Source: Ziziphus jujuba
Taxonomy: Eukaryota; Streptophyta; Magnoliopsida; Rosales; Rhamnaceae
Assembly (NCBI RefSeq): GCF_031755915.1
Contig: NC_083390.1
Span: forward strand, 12,679,001 to 12,743,000
DNA: 64,000 bases
Direction: 5' to 3'
The notes beneath the pieces were generated by a model. That model searched no databases. It had not been told where the DNA came from and saw nothing but the letters and a program-made list of their open reading frames with translations. The position numbers were made by a program, and so were the translations under genes. Below are positions 46,010-58,459 of this stretch, one piece after another (positions within the stretch are counted from its first letter, which is position 1; each line of letters begins with the position of its first letter).

Positions 46010-46551
46010 TTCGCATTTTAGTGAACAAATTGGTTACTAAAAATCTGTATGTATTAGTTGCTAAACATAAAGTATTTAGAGACAAGAGTTTGGTTGCTGA
46101 ATATAGAGCATGGTGACCACTTTTCGGTGATTAAAAATATTTTTGAATATGTGAAAGACCAAAAGTGACCACTGTGTTGGTTGCTGTAAGTATTTTCACC
46201 GATCAAACAATTTGATTTCAAAATATTGTTTTTAATGATTATAATATTGGTAATTTATAATTGTGAAATTGATCACTTAATAGTTTTATGTTACCAAATT
46301 TAGTCAAAATGTTACTTTTTAGATATATTCAGGGATTAAAATTTGGTTATCAAAACAATAAAATCTGGTCGCTAAAATTTTTCAGTTTTAACGACCAAAT
46401 ATTTGCTGGCAATTGAAAACAATTAGTTACAACAATTAAGCGACCATGCAATGATCATGTTTTTTTGGTTGCTAAAAATTTTTGACGACCAATATATATG
46501 GCTTTTTGCAACCAAAACCAATGGTCACTGAAAGAATTTTTTTTAGTAGTG
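46010..46551. repeat. Right subterminal and terminal repeats of the CACTA element
   Basis: Repeated TTAGTGAACAAA, TTTTAGCGACC, TTTTTGACGACC and GGTTGCTAAA words, ending TTTAGTAGTG. They mirror the left end in inverted orientation. Confidence 0.75.
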
Positions 46552-46554
46552 TGT

Positions 46555-47130
46555 GGAAACACATCCGAAAAATCTCTCATTACAAGCATATTTTCCAATC
46601 TTATACCACCTACTCAGTTATCAACCTTATGAGCTAGATAACCTTGGCTACCTTTATCCAATAGCTTCTTAGTAATGATTGAAGAAATTAACCTTTATAG
46701 AGGTCTCCTAACTTCTTCATGGAACAGCATATTGGGTTGATCTAAACACCTAAATGTCACTTCTTTGTTATAACAATCCATGTCTAGGATCACATCAAGC
46801 CTAAAAAGATCCAATAGAATTAGATCTACTTCTATCACCTGATCTTCAATATAGAAGAGACAACCCTTGACCATTTGGCTAGGCCACAAGAACTCTTTTG
46901 CAAGGGTGGCGATCTCTAATTGACAACATAAGGAGATTCAAGTTATTTCAACTTAGGCAATGAATTCTCTTGAGACAAAGGAATGTATATTGCCTTGACA
47001 TGATCTTATGGATCGTTGGTCGGTCTTGATGAACCACCTGCTATGTAACTAGCTTAGGAACTCTGGCCTCGAAAACCATTAGTCTGCTGGGCTGGCGGAC
47101 CTACCCCTAACACCCTAATCCGTAGGAGCA
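46555..47130 (-). pseudogene. Element D protease region, upstream side of the CACTA insert
   Basis: Open piece 46889-46695: GCLFYIEDQVIEVDLILLDL, LDVILDMDC, NKEVTFRCLDQPNMLF, the second half of the chromovirus protease domain (family VILGMDWL). It continues to DFSDVFPH at 46570, the text that normally precedes GLPPERE of RT, and stops at the CACTA border. The other half of that motif is at 37978. Confidence 0.8.
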
Positions 47131-48186
47131 ACCTTTCCTATTGTAGCTCGACTGCCCACACTGAAAACACATACCATCCCCTTGCAAGATGCACCATGCG
47201 ACTTGCCATAGATCCTGCAAGACTACCTAGGACCAACTCCAAGATTAGACCTCTAATAGGAACTCGTACCATCGTTGATCGAGTGTCGGGCTGCTTAGGT
47301 AAACCAGAGGCCTATCCGCAGAAAAGTACTTTATGGGCTCGGTCCACCAGTGCCAGAGGAACTTGAATTGTGACTCTTCTTTTGACCCCTGATTAAGGGC
47401 TCCCATATAAGAACCATCAAATGACCTATGCCTCGATTTATGCACCTGGATCTGCCTCTCTAGCTCAAGTGCGGCATCTCACATAGATTTGCAAGTCTGA
47501 TGAATAACTCTGGAGATATTAAGGCTATATTCTCGTTCAAGCCATATATAAACCTTATCTTCTTTTTGATGTCATCTAATATCAAGTGCATGCAAATTCT
47601 AACAGCTTTCAAAATTTTTGTTCGTACTCAGAGACTATAATGCCACCCTAGTGTAGTAAGTCCACTTCTTACCTTTAGGCCTCATAGAAAGCGGGAGGGT
47701 AGTACTCCACGGTAGGCATTCTTGCATTGTCCCTAAGTGTGATGCCTATGCTTCTTTCCCTCAAGCATCGCCTTCAAGCATGAAGCTAAAATTCTGACCC
47801 TGTCCTTATTAAGGCATTGCATCCCTTCCTCCAGGATCTTCTCTATATCGACCAACCATGCAATGGCTACAGTTGGACCTTGGGTCACATCAAAGTTCAC
47901 AACTCCAACTGTTAGGCCTGGTCCTGTGTAACTATTAATGCTCGCACCTTCCAAGGCTCGTGTCAACTGGGAGACATGATTTTTAAAGCTCGACCTACTT
48001 TCGGAACACTTCGTCAAGTCCTATCGAGAACTGCATGCGCCTTACCTACGCAATTCAGTTGATTTTGAAGAATCAAACAAGAATTCATAATGATTAACAA
48101 TTTAATACGGCTAAAACAAAAGAATAACTTGAAGAGGGGAGGCACAATAATACACAATCCTGTAAAGATATGGGAACTTATAGCTA
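47131..48186 (-). pseudogene. Element D gag, decayed
   Basis: Open piece 48017-47733 includes GPTVAIAWLVDIEKILEEG and LNKDRVRILASCLK, matching the chromovirus retrotransposon gag motif (WL..IE.IF......DRV.FA...L). Near 47150 a damaged zinc knuckle reads CFQCGQSSYNRKGC, where the His is replaced. Short leader at 48020-48186. Confidence 0.65.
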
Positions 48187-51100
48187 TGCTAGGACTCACC
48201 CAAGATTCCTTATTGCAACCGTAAATAACCCTTGACTAAGAAAACCCTATTGGACTTTTCTACAAAAAATTTGACAGCACCTCCTCAAAAGGTTGGACAT
48301 ACCCTAAAATTCCCTACATAGAAAAAGATTCCGATAAAACCTTTATCCCTCTCACCTTACTACCAATCCATAAATACAGCACTTAAAAATAAAACAATAC
48401 AGGGTAACATGCACAATATTAAATAAATAATAATCTGACACCGTATACAGAGCATATTAGGGCTTACAACAAGTATAGAATTTAAAATAAATAATAGGAT
48501 GTTAAGAAAGGAATATTACAAGAAAAGAAAGAAAAGGAAACAGTTTTCTTCGAACTTGGCAGCGGAAAGAAGAACTTGGGCTCGTCCCCAAATGGTCAAC
48601 ACCTCCTACACCTATGCTTAGGGGAACAAATTTAAAAATAGCAAATAATGAGACGTTAATCATCCTAGTGACTACCTAACTACAATATAAAAACATAATA
48701 ATATAATAATACAAAATAAAGGCGATTAATAGTAAATAAATAAATAAAGTAATTAAAATAATAAATAAATAAAATTAAGAATTTTCTCTCAAAACCCTGC
48801 AATTTCTCTCAGTTCGAAAAATTCCTCTTTATAAAACTATTTTCACAAAACCCATCTTTAAATAAAATATAAATAATTTAAAAATTAAAATTTACATTGA
48901 AAATAATTTGATAACAAATTATTAAATTTAAAATAAAATATCATAAGGTAAAAAGAAAATCATAAATAAAATTTGTGTTAGAAAATTTTAATATAAAAAC
49001 AAAATTAACATGATATATAAAAATTTTGATTAAATAAATTACTTAAATAATAAAAGTAATATTTTAATTAATTTAAAACATCAATTAGAAATAAATAATA
49101 AAAATAAAATAAAATACATTTTAAAACATTTTGTCTTAAAAACGTATCATGAAAATAACCTGATGTACCACACTATATACCAAGTAATGCCAGGCAAGAC
49201 CTGACATCCCAAATACTACTTCGACATCCCAAGTACCATTCCGACAGGGAGATTAAAGAGATAAACCTGCAAATGGTCACCTTGACATCTTAAGTCGCTG
49301 ATGCTAATAACCAGTCATTATATAGCTAAGGGAGGGCGATTGATGCTCATTGGGAAAAATATTTGCCAACCTTTAGATCCATAGTTCCCACAAGATGACC
49401 ATACATACATGCAGCTATCTACAAATATAGTACTGAACATCAATACTGTATGATGCATCTAAAACTATAAAAGTAAAAATATTACAAGTATAGAAAATTT
49501 CATAAAATGCCATCGGGATTAGTACATTTTTCTAAACCCATAAAATTTCATATTTTGTTTTAAACCATCAAACATAAATCCAACATTTAAATAATTCTCC
49601 ACATTACAACAATAAATCCAGATTCATGAATATTTTAATACATAAATACATTTTGATGATAATAAATCAATACAATTATTTTTCTTAAATCATTAAAATT
49701 GATTTATACAAAACTTATGTTAATCATATAAAATTCACATAAAAATAAGCATACATAAATATATTTTATTTTACATAATAAAAATAACAATAAAATATAA
49801 TTATAAATTTAAGAACAACTTAACATAATAATTTCTTTAAAACCATAAATATAATTTTATGCAACAAACATATTTAAATCGCATAACAGCTACACAATAA
49901 AATTAAATAACAATTTTCATAAATCTTAAAACATACATAATACTTTTTGAAATTTTAAATAACACAAAATATATATATTCAATGGCCCGAAAACAAATTT
50001 TGAAAAAGGACCACTCCCTTCAAACGCACGGATCACTCCAAATCCTCCACAGGATTGATCCTACAGTTCATACGGGTCCCTAAAATATCAACAACACATA
50101 ACATTGATTAAAATAATAATTTAATTGGGTAAAATATACGTGGTTTACCGGGACATTTTGATGAGAATCCACCAGCGCAAACATCTGGTTGCTTGGGTGT
50201 TGATTCTATACAACTGAAGACCGAGTTAATTACTAGGGCACAAGTTAAGAGGTTTAAGGACTATCTTGTTAGTTTCATATAAAGAGTAATTAAATCTCAA
50301 TAAGGCATATTAATATCAGAAGATTTTAAGCCCGTGCTGAGCATCCAGGTTTTGAAGGCAGAAATGGATCCAAGAAGCTATTTTGATGCATTTGAGGACT
50401 CCGTGCAGCAAAGGGTGAGGTTGTGTGCCCATGAATGTACTTGAGCTCACCAAAAGGTCCCAAAATTGTGTCAAGGCAGAAGCAAGGGCGTCCAAGCACA
50501 TCTCATGGCATCCAAGCTTCCAATATTGGACGGTTTTGCATCATTGGTGCTGAGAGGTGATTTTATTTGCATTCCAATCAATCTTGATCATTCCAATCAA
50601 TGACAATGTGAGAGAACCAGTTTTATTCATATTAGGCATCTTACATGGCATAATGGATTAGATACATAGCCTAAATTAGCTAGAGATTGGACAAGGATAG
50701 CTTATTAGGAAAGCTGGTAAACTACTTTCCAAATTTGGAATTTAACTTTTATATTAGAAAATAGTCTTTGCTTTTTGTTTTTATTTAATTATTTGCTGGA
50801 CAAATTAATTTAAGAAGGTTGCTATTGAATATTTATTATCGGCAACTACTATTTCTTTAGTCTTAGTGGCCAAATTTTACCTATTGCCTTAGGGATTTGA
50901 TTTTTGTCACTGTAGCCTATTTAAATGCTTATTTTCTTAATAATACATATACCATTATTCATTCAGAAAAAATATTTATGAGAAAGATTTCTCTTTGTTC
51001 CTTTAGAACACCTAGGACACCAAATAGAGAACGAGTATTCTAGCTTGACTTATTAATAGGATATTCCATAACCTATTGTGGCATCTTCGACATATACCAA

Positions 51101-52304
51101 GGTTTTTAATCACAAAGTTGATGAAGGATCAAGGTGGCCATTAGAATCTAAACTTAATTTCGATTCGGGCTAATTTAATATGGTTTAAAAGCAAGTTGAC
51201 CTAGGTTCGTATCATATTTTCCAAAATACACAAATGATATATCAAAATGAAGCTTATAATACGAGGATTACAGCTCGGGTCTTACTTGTCAAAGATCAAA
51301 CCGATGGTGGCTGGGATCTAACCAATAATTTTGGGAACTAACTGTCCCTAGATCTCCCAATCTATGAAGATTTGCATAGAAGCACCTCAAATTTGGGTTT
51401 AAGGAGGTTAAAATAGGGGAAAGGATCAGTGGAAATGTTGGAAACTCAAATAACCAAGGATTTCGGTGAGCCACAGCTGTCGCCACAAAACATGGTTGAC
51501 CCTGACACATCCAGCGGCCACTAGAAGTGAAATTTGGTGCATTGGTTGGCTGAAGGGTCAATAACACGATGGTAAGGGCAGTGTAACAAAAGAGTGGTTA
51601 GATTGGAAAAAATCAATAGGTAAAGCATGTGGCACAACCATGGCAATTTGCTCCAATCTTGACGCATTGCCAACCTGCTGGCCATGAAGGTTGGTGGCCA
51701 ATCTCGAAGTGGCCAACTTAGTGGTCTTACTTATGCACGCCAATGGTAGCTGGAACACAGCAAATTAAGGTTGGCCAGTTTCTTTTTCCTTTATCCTTTT
51801 TCTCTCTCCTCTCTTTCTCACTCCTCCTTATCTCCCTTCTCTCATAGCCCAAATAGTGTCAGTAATATGCACATATTTTTCACACACACATAGATTGGTG
51901 AATGGTAAACATAATTTCGAAAAAAGTTTGCAAGTCCATAACTTTTTAACCAAATGTCCAAACTAAGTGTGCAGCTAGTCTACAAACTCGTATCAGTGAG
52001 TACTTTACAACCATCCATAAGTCAAAACCAAATTTTATAAGAATAAAAAGTCAAACTAGCACCACTTAGACAGTCTGGACCGTGACCTATTTAAGTTATA
52101 ACTTTCGAGCCAGAACTCCGTTTTCGGCTTGCTGCTGGTCCATGAACTTGACTTAAAGAATCCTTCACAATGAAGCCCCGATCAATGCAAGACTCCATTA
52201 ACAACAAAAAGTTAAATGCACCCACGTGGTAAACTCTGGTCAACTCAATCAAACTCATGTCAATGCGAGAAAAATTCCGATGTACATTGGGACGGGGTGT
52301 TACA
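48187..52304 (-). repeat. 5' LTR of element D, interrupted by a solo LTR
   Basis: TGCTAGGACTC...GGGTGTTACA on the plus strand. Two halves, 48187-50158 and 51215-52304, align with 32210-35237. Net length about 3057 bp, almost equal to the 3' LTR. Confidence 0.82.
50159..51214 (+). repeat. Solo LTR 1 of the A/C gypsy family, inside D's LTR
   Basis: 1056 bp, TGATGAGAATCC...CGTATCA. Flanks CATTT and TATTT are a one-mismatch 5 bp target duplication. Homologous to 24470-25607, including the pol-tail region (LITRAQVKRFKDYL with stops). No internal region follows, so it is the product of LTR-LTR recombination. Confidence 0.85.
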
Positions 52305-52309
52305 TTGTT

Positions 52310-52524
52310 ATGAACATAACTTTCTAATCTTAGCTCTGATTTTGGCATACTACTAGTCTACGAACTCAAGCCAATGAATATTTCACCATATGCCTTGGTC
52401 AAAGAAAAATTTTGCTCATAATAAAAGGTCAACCGTGAGGTCCACTTGGTTAACCCTAATCAACCATTGTCAGATTTGGTCAAAAATTCAAATTTAGAAT
52501 ATTTTCTTGGGTTGAGGTGTTACA
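52310..52524 (-). repeat. Series LTR iii, right part
   Basis: Picks up the LTR broken at 32209. With the left part it makes about 790 bp, the same as its neighbours after allowing for the duplication near 31.9 kb. Ends GGTGTTACA. Confidence 0.68.
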
Positions 52525-52603
52525 CCACTCACCATTAAATTCAAACCAAGGCATTGACAATCTTACATCTCTAACAATTCACATAGAAGAGTTTAACAAA
52601 CCA

Positions 52604-53375
52604 AGTCAGGATCCTTCCAGAGTTATCTATTAGAACCTTAGGAAAGCCCTATCTAAGGAAATCACCACTGGAATTTCTATAGAATATCCGGCAGCACATC
52701 TCCTATAAAATTGACTTTCCTAAATATTCCTTACATAGAAAACTCACTCCAAAACTATACATTTACCTAAAAGAAAAGAAACGAAAAGAAAAAGAAAAAG
52801 AAAAAGAAAAAAGAACAAGGGAAAGGATACGTGGCCAAGTCCAATTGCGACACATGACATGTGTCAAACTTTGGCATGTTGCACCTATCAAATTATGACA
52901 TTTGGCACCTGTCGGATATATTTTTAAAAGCCCCCCTTTTTCACTATTATATAAAAAATGCCCCAAAAAACCAGTACTAGTAAAACAATTATAAACTCTA
53001 CTGACCCATTTCATCTTGATCGCAGGTCAAATTAAGCATATTTGTTAATCTACAAATTCATATCAATGAGCAGTATCATATGATATCTAAGTCAAAATAA
53101 AAATCCCCACAAGTAAAAAGTCAACATGGGCTTGCCCAATCAATTTGGATTGCGCCTTGTCATGACCATAATTTTCTAATCTCAGCTTTGATTTTAGTGT
53201 ACTACTAATCTATGAACTTGGGTTAACAAGTGCTTTGCGATGGTGACTTGATCAAAGTGAAATTCCTCTCATAATGAAAAGACAATCACGGAGTCCACTT
53301 AGTCAACTTCAATCAATCCTTGTCAAACTTGGTCAAAATTCAAATTCGAAGTGTTTTCATGGATCGAAGTGTTAC
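52604..53375 (-). repeat. Series LTR iv (short form)
   Basis: 772 bp, close to LTR ii in order and wording, with the same AAAGAAAAAG tract (52771-52815) and the same central deletion. Bounded by 79-bp spacers at 52525-52603 and 53376-53454. Confidence 0.72.
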
Positions 53376-53463
53376 CCACTCACGATTAAATTCAAACTAG
53401 GCAAATAACAAGCTCACATTTCCTAGAATTTACATAGAAGAGTTTAAGAAACCATGTCAAGAC

Positions 53464-54594
53464 CGATATGAACCTAAATCGACTTGCTCCTAAACCAGTA
53501 TTATATTAATCCGAATCGAAAAATTAAGTTTAAGTTCTTATGGTCACCTCAACCCCTATTCAACCAATGACTAGAAACCTTGGTATATGATGAAGATGCC
53601 ACAATAGCTGATGGATGTCCCATTGATAAGTCAAACTAAAACACTTACTCTCTGATTGTGTTTTAGGTGTTCAAGAAAACTAGGAGAATTCTGTCTCACA
53701 AATAAATTTTTGAATAATATGTAAGATGATTTCTTATTGAAAATAAGCCTTTAAATAGGCCTTAAAAGAACAAAATAAAATCGTAAAAGAATAATCAAAC
53801 CAGCCAAAGAGATTAGGAAACCAAGCTTGGTCGATTTTCACACTCCTTTTCTACACTAATTTATATTAATTAATTCCTTTATTTTGAATTAGGAATGAAT
53901 TAATCTACAATCAAAATAACAAAATTATAACTTTCCTAGGTTGATTTGTCCAGGAAATAAACAAATAAAAATCAAAATAAAAGATGGTTTCCTAAAACAG
54001 AAAGTCAAACTCAAATTGGAAAACTAGTTGACTAGTTTGACCACTAAGCTATCTTTAACCAATTTTCAGCTTGGAAAGGCTCCAAATCAGCTTTCATATG
54101 CCATGTAGGATGGAAAATAGGATTAATTATGATTCCCATACGTTGTCCTTAATTGGAACAAAGAGAAAATGCCAAATCAACAAAATACAGCAAAGCCAGC
54201 GGCAAATACAGCAAAATTGGCCAAAAATTCCTTCCATGCACAAATAGACTTCTTGGATGCTTTTGCTTCTGAATTGACTTGTTTTCATGACCTCTTAGTG
54301 ATATCAACTAAGTTCAAGAAGTTTTGAACCCATTCCTTGCTACCCAAAGTCCATAAATGCACCAAAACAGCTATCCGGGTCCATATCAGTCTCCACCACT
54401 TGGATGCTTAAAACAGGTTTTGAATTTTCGGGTATTGACAAGCCTTTTGAGAATTGATAAATTGTTGTATGATGCCAGCCAGGTTGTCCTTAAATCTCTT
54501 GGCTTGAGCCTTAGTGATTGGCCAGGTCTTCAACTGTATAGGATCTGCACCACACTGGGTTGTCAGTTGTGCAGGTACGGATGAATTCTCATCA
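53464..54594 (-). repeat. Solo LTR 2 of the A/C gypsy family
   Basis: 1131 bp, minus orientation. A perfect 5 bp target duplication AAGAC lies at 53459-53463 and 54595-54599. The pol-tail reading (LTTQCGADPIQLKTW, then ITKAQAKRFKDNL) is visible on the minus strand with a stop. The flanks rejoin into series LTR v text matching 52604 onward. Confidence 0.88.
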
Positions 54595-55051
54595 AAGACC
54601 CTCCCTTAGTTACCTATCGGAACCCTAGAATAGCCCCGACTAGGAAAAACCTCACCAAAATATCTACAGAAAATCCAACATCACCTCCCTTGTAAACTTG
54701 ACTTTCCCAAATATTCCCTATGCATAAAATTTACTTCAAAAGTATAAATTTGCCTTATTCTTCCTCTCCTAACTACATGTTTTTACAAATTTGCAGGACT
54801 TCGATAACAAAAGCATAGGAATATAAATTTAAATAGTAAATAATAAATTGTAAGTATATTTTTATATGTTAAAATAGCTCCTCGAGTTTCCTATCTGAAC
54901 CACAGAACAGTCCTGACTCTCACAATATTTTTACTCAGCATAGGAAACACGTACTTTTATAAATTCATGATTGCCCAAATCTCCCACTTACTATAATCCC
55001 ACAATTTTATAGCATTTCATGAAAATATCAACACATAAATGTAAGTAAAAA

Positions 55052-55160
55052 GGTAGTAGTAGTAGTAGTAGTAATAATAATAATAATAATAATAATAATA
55101 CAGCCTATCCCAGATCCATGACATACTAACGATAAAGGATACAATGATAGTGGTACTTGT

Positions 55161-55196
<36 letters not shown>
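55052..55196. repeat. (TAG)n/(TAA)n microsatellites
   Basis: Two triplet-repeat runs, 55052-55100 and 55161-55194, separated by about 60 bp of unique sequence. The Tyr-rich minus-strand open frame over them is an artefact. Confidence 0.9.
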
Positions 55197-55200
<4 letters not shown>

Positions 55201-55735
55201 ATAGGCAACCTGGGTCCCAAACCCTAAATTATATAACCCACATTTCAACACCTAAGGAATATACAAATATGAGTTTATACTGTTAAGAAATAATAAATTG
55301 TAATATATATTTCAATAAAGCAAATTACACTAACACACACGTATAGAAATAATACTTTAAACTAAATAGCGAAGGTCATGATAGCATTTCCAATAACATT
55401 ACCACTCTCCAAACCCAACGCGAATGCATATTTTCTTTATATATACATATACATATACACTTAAATATAAATATGAATATGGTCCCTCAAAGGACTTAAG
55501 TAACCTGCTTGTTGCTAGCACATCTATCTGAAGGCCAAAATACCTGCTTGGAAGATAAAACACATGTCCATAGGCTAATACATCTGTCTGAAAACTGAAG
55601 CACCTCCCCTAAGGCTGATCCAAATTTCTATTACTGGCATTGTACAAACTCTTTTACTACTATACAATATTACACACTACCCCTAAATTCATAAGTCATC
55701 AATTCAGAAAAATACAACAATCATGCAATTGAAAA

Positions 55736-55780
55736 CAACAACAACAACAACAACAACAATAATAATAATAATAATAATTA
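55736..55780. repeat. (CAA)n(TAA)n microsatellite
   Basis: Compound triplet repeat inside series LTR v. Confidence 0.9.
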
Positions 55781-58459
55781 GGTAAAATAGAATTAAAAAT
55801 GATAAATACATTATTTAAACCACACATTCGTAGTGGAAATATACTCGATATACTAATACACGGTCCCTTAATATCAATTGTCCATATATAAACTACTACT
55901 AATACGGCCAAGGGTGGTTGCCTATAATAGCCATCCAACCTGCTTATCTCATTGGCAACATAAATACGATCCTAAACAGTTTATGGGCAAACAAGTAATG
56001 GCTCCCGTATAGTGTGGTACATTTGACACATAACATAATATATAAATATACATAAAAAATACACCTAATGCACCATATGATATACCAGTGTTGTCAAGTG
56101 ATGTTTGGCATCCCAAACACCACTTAATAAAAGAAAAAGAAGAAGCTAACCTGCATGCAACTCTTTTAGCGACCCAAAGGTGCTAGTGCTACTACCATCC
56201 TATGGCTAAAGGGGATGGCTAATGTCGTTACTGTAAAAATACCCCCCTATCCTCGCTCACCTTAGTGCCTATAGGATAACCAAATATAACCTGTAATCCT
56301 TAGGATGTGGAGAGGGTGCCTAATGCTATCACTATAAATACTTACTTACTCTCGCTCACCACAACGCTCAAAAGATGACTACATATAACCTGCATGCTAA
56401 AATCGATCATGTGTATATCGAGAACATCGATACTCTATAGTGCATCTATAAACCAACTAGTCACATATAAACATACAATTACAAAAAACCTTGACTCCTC
56501 ATAATTACATTTTAAAACTGTAAATAAAAGTTTGAAATAAATAAATAGATGAATGAATAAATAAATAATAAACAAATATAAATAAGAAAAATGATAAGAT
56601 TTAAACATACCAAGGAATCTTACAAATTCCATAAAAACAAATATAACTCTACAACATAAATACTATGCAAAATTCAATAGCCAATAATAAAAAATTTGAC
56701 AATCCAAATATAATCTTTTAAGAAAATAGACTGTATTAAAATCATCTTAATAGTAAATCAACATTTAAACTAATAAATAAATATGCAAATAAATAAATAA
56801 ACAAATAATCCTACAAAATCATATATATTTGCTTAAGTATGCACACAGATGCCTATATATATTTATATATATACATGCAAGTGGACATGTTTTTATAATA
56901 TGATTGTTTTACCAAAACTATAATTTATGATAAACACTTCCACAATTCAAACATAGTCTATAATTAAAATTTAAAGTACTGAAGCCTTTAAAAAAAAATT
57001 ATATAAACTATTATCTTTTTAATTCTACAACCAATTTAAAAAATAATAATTTAACATTTAATTATGCCTAAATTACGTTTGGAAGAAAATGAAACCTTTT
57101 TCAATCCAACCTCATAAAACAATTTCTTTTATACATAATAATTATACTAATAAGAATATATGAAAATACATTTACACATTTCATTAATATGAATGCCAAC
57201 TTCATAATGCACTTAAATAAGCCGAGCAGTGAAAATCATAACATTTCACAAATTTACCTATGATAGTATAAAACCCTCAAATCTACAATTTCACATATAA
57301 GCAAACACTTGGACAAGCTTAAATAAGCATAATCCAATAATATAAAGTTCAAAAAACCGTAGACTGGCATTTAAAACAAATCAATAAATGAAATAATTTT
57401 AAATTAAAGATAAGTAACTAAACCCCTTGAAATTTTATAAAATACAAGTTTAATAATAATTTGTTAAATAACAGATATAAATCCAAATTAAATATGAAAT
57501 AAATACACATATAAATAAAATTTAGAAAATATGTCATTAACAACATTGACATTGGTTCATCCTTACTCTATTGCAGGATCCACTGCAAGTCCTGTCTGGT
57601 ACAGCATTGACATTTGTTCATCTTTGCTCTGTTGCAGGGTCCAACGCTCCCGTCGAGTGCCTAAAATATACCAAATATATATTTTAGACATCAAATACAA
57701 TCTACTAAAAACTTAGAATACCCTAAGTATTCTAGAGTGACTTTCACAACTTTAGATTTCCAAAATTGAACTCCATAGGAGTTCAACTATACAATGACCC
57801 CAAATTGTCTATTGTGTGAATTGGGGTTTTTCTAATTATACCCAATTTCATGAAATTAAATATTTCATTAACCTCCATTAATAACTGGGAACCTAAATGA
57901 AATAAAAATTCCTAGGAGGAACTTCCAATACAGACAAATTTCTATGATAATTACAAAAATTAGCTCAAAAAAATTTTCAATACTCAATTGAAATTAGGAA
58001 GCTATATACTAAATGAAAGCTAGTAAGACAAGGTTTAAGGATACCTAGCTTAAATGAATAAACTCATCATCAGTGGTTGAAAATTTTGGCCAAATTTAAA
58101 ACCATTGTATCACCCAAATGACTTGGAATTCGGAAGAATCGAAGTCAAATTTGGAATAAGGGGAAGCCCTGTGGTTTAAAACCATCAAAAATCCAGCCAT
58201 CAGACAACACTGGCTGCCAGTGTCCAAATGTTGGTCCTTGTGCATCCGCTAAACAACTGGCCAGAAATTTCATGGTTGGAGTAGCCTTGGAGTGGCCCTC
58301 CATGATGGTCATTGGGTGTCAGCTTTAGGTGGCTGAAACGTGACCAATTTCGACCAAATTCAAGATAGAGTGAGCCTTTGTGGCAGAGAAGATAGAAGAA
58401 GAAAAAAACAATAAAAAGAAAAAGAAAAAGAAAAGAAGCTTGCCATGGATCACCTGTAG

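Larger units (their letters stand above)
37982..46551. mobile_element. CACTA-type DNA transposon carrying a captured PPR gene (Pack-CACTA)
   Basis: Ends are CACTAAAAAAAA (37982) and TTTTTTTTAGTAGTG (46551), inverted CACTA termini. A perfect 3 bp target duplication TGT lies at 37979-37981 and 46552-46554, the size made by CACTA transposases. Both ends carry subterminal copies of TTGGTCGCTAAA / TTTAGCGACCAA-type words (37982-38800 and 46010-46551). The flanking retroelement pol reads on across the empty site. At 8570 bp it has no recognisable transposase (TNP2/TNPA), so it is non-autonomous. The middle contains exons of a host PPR gene. Confidence 0.88.
32210..52304 (-). mobile_element. Chromovirus-like Ty3/gypsy element D (Del/Tekay type), host of nested insertions
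   Basis: 3' LTR 32210-35237 and 5' LTR 48187-52304 (4118 bp, or about 3.06 kb without a solo-LTR insertion). A perfect TTGTT target duplication lies at 32205-32209 and 52305-52309. The minus-strand internal part, in order, is gag (48.17-47.1 kb), protease (46.9-46.7), RT (37.9-37.4), RNase H and integrase (36.9-35.5) and C-terminus (35.45-35.25). Removing the CACTA insert leaves about 4.4 kb, normal for Del/Tekay elements. All genes are stopped and frameshifted. The 3 kb LTRs are long for the lineage. Confidence 0.85.

Noticed and set aside
30785..53375. CRISPR-like array of repeats and 80-bp spacers
   Set aside because: The 'spacers' are conserved and the repeats are LTRs. The genome is a plant's.
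55017..55220. Tyr- and Ile-rich minus-strand open frame
   Set aside because: It translates TAG/TAA triplet microsatellites read in reverse.
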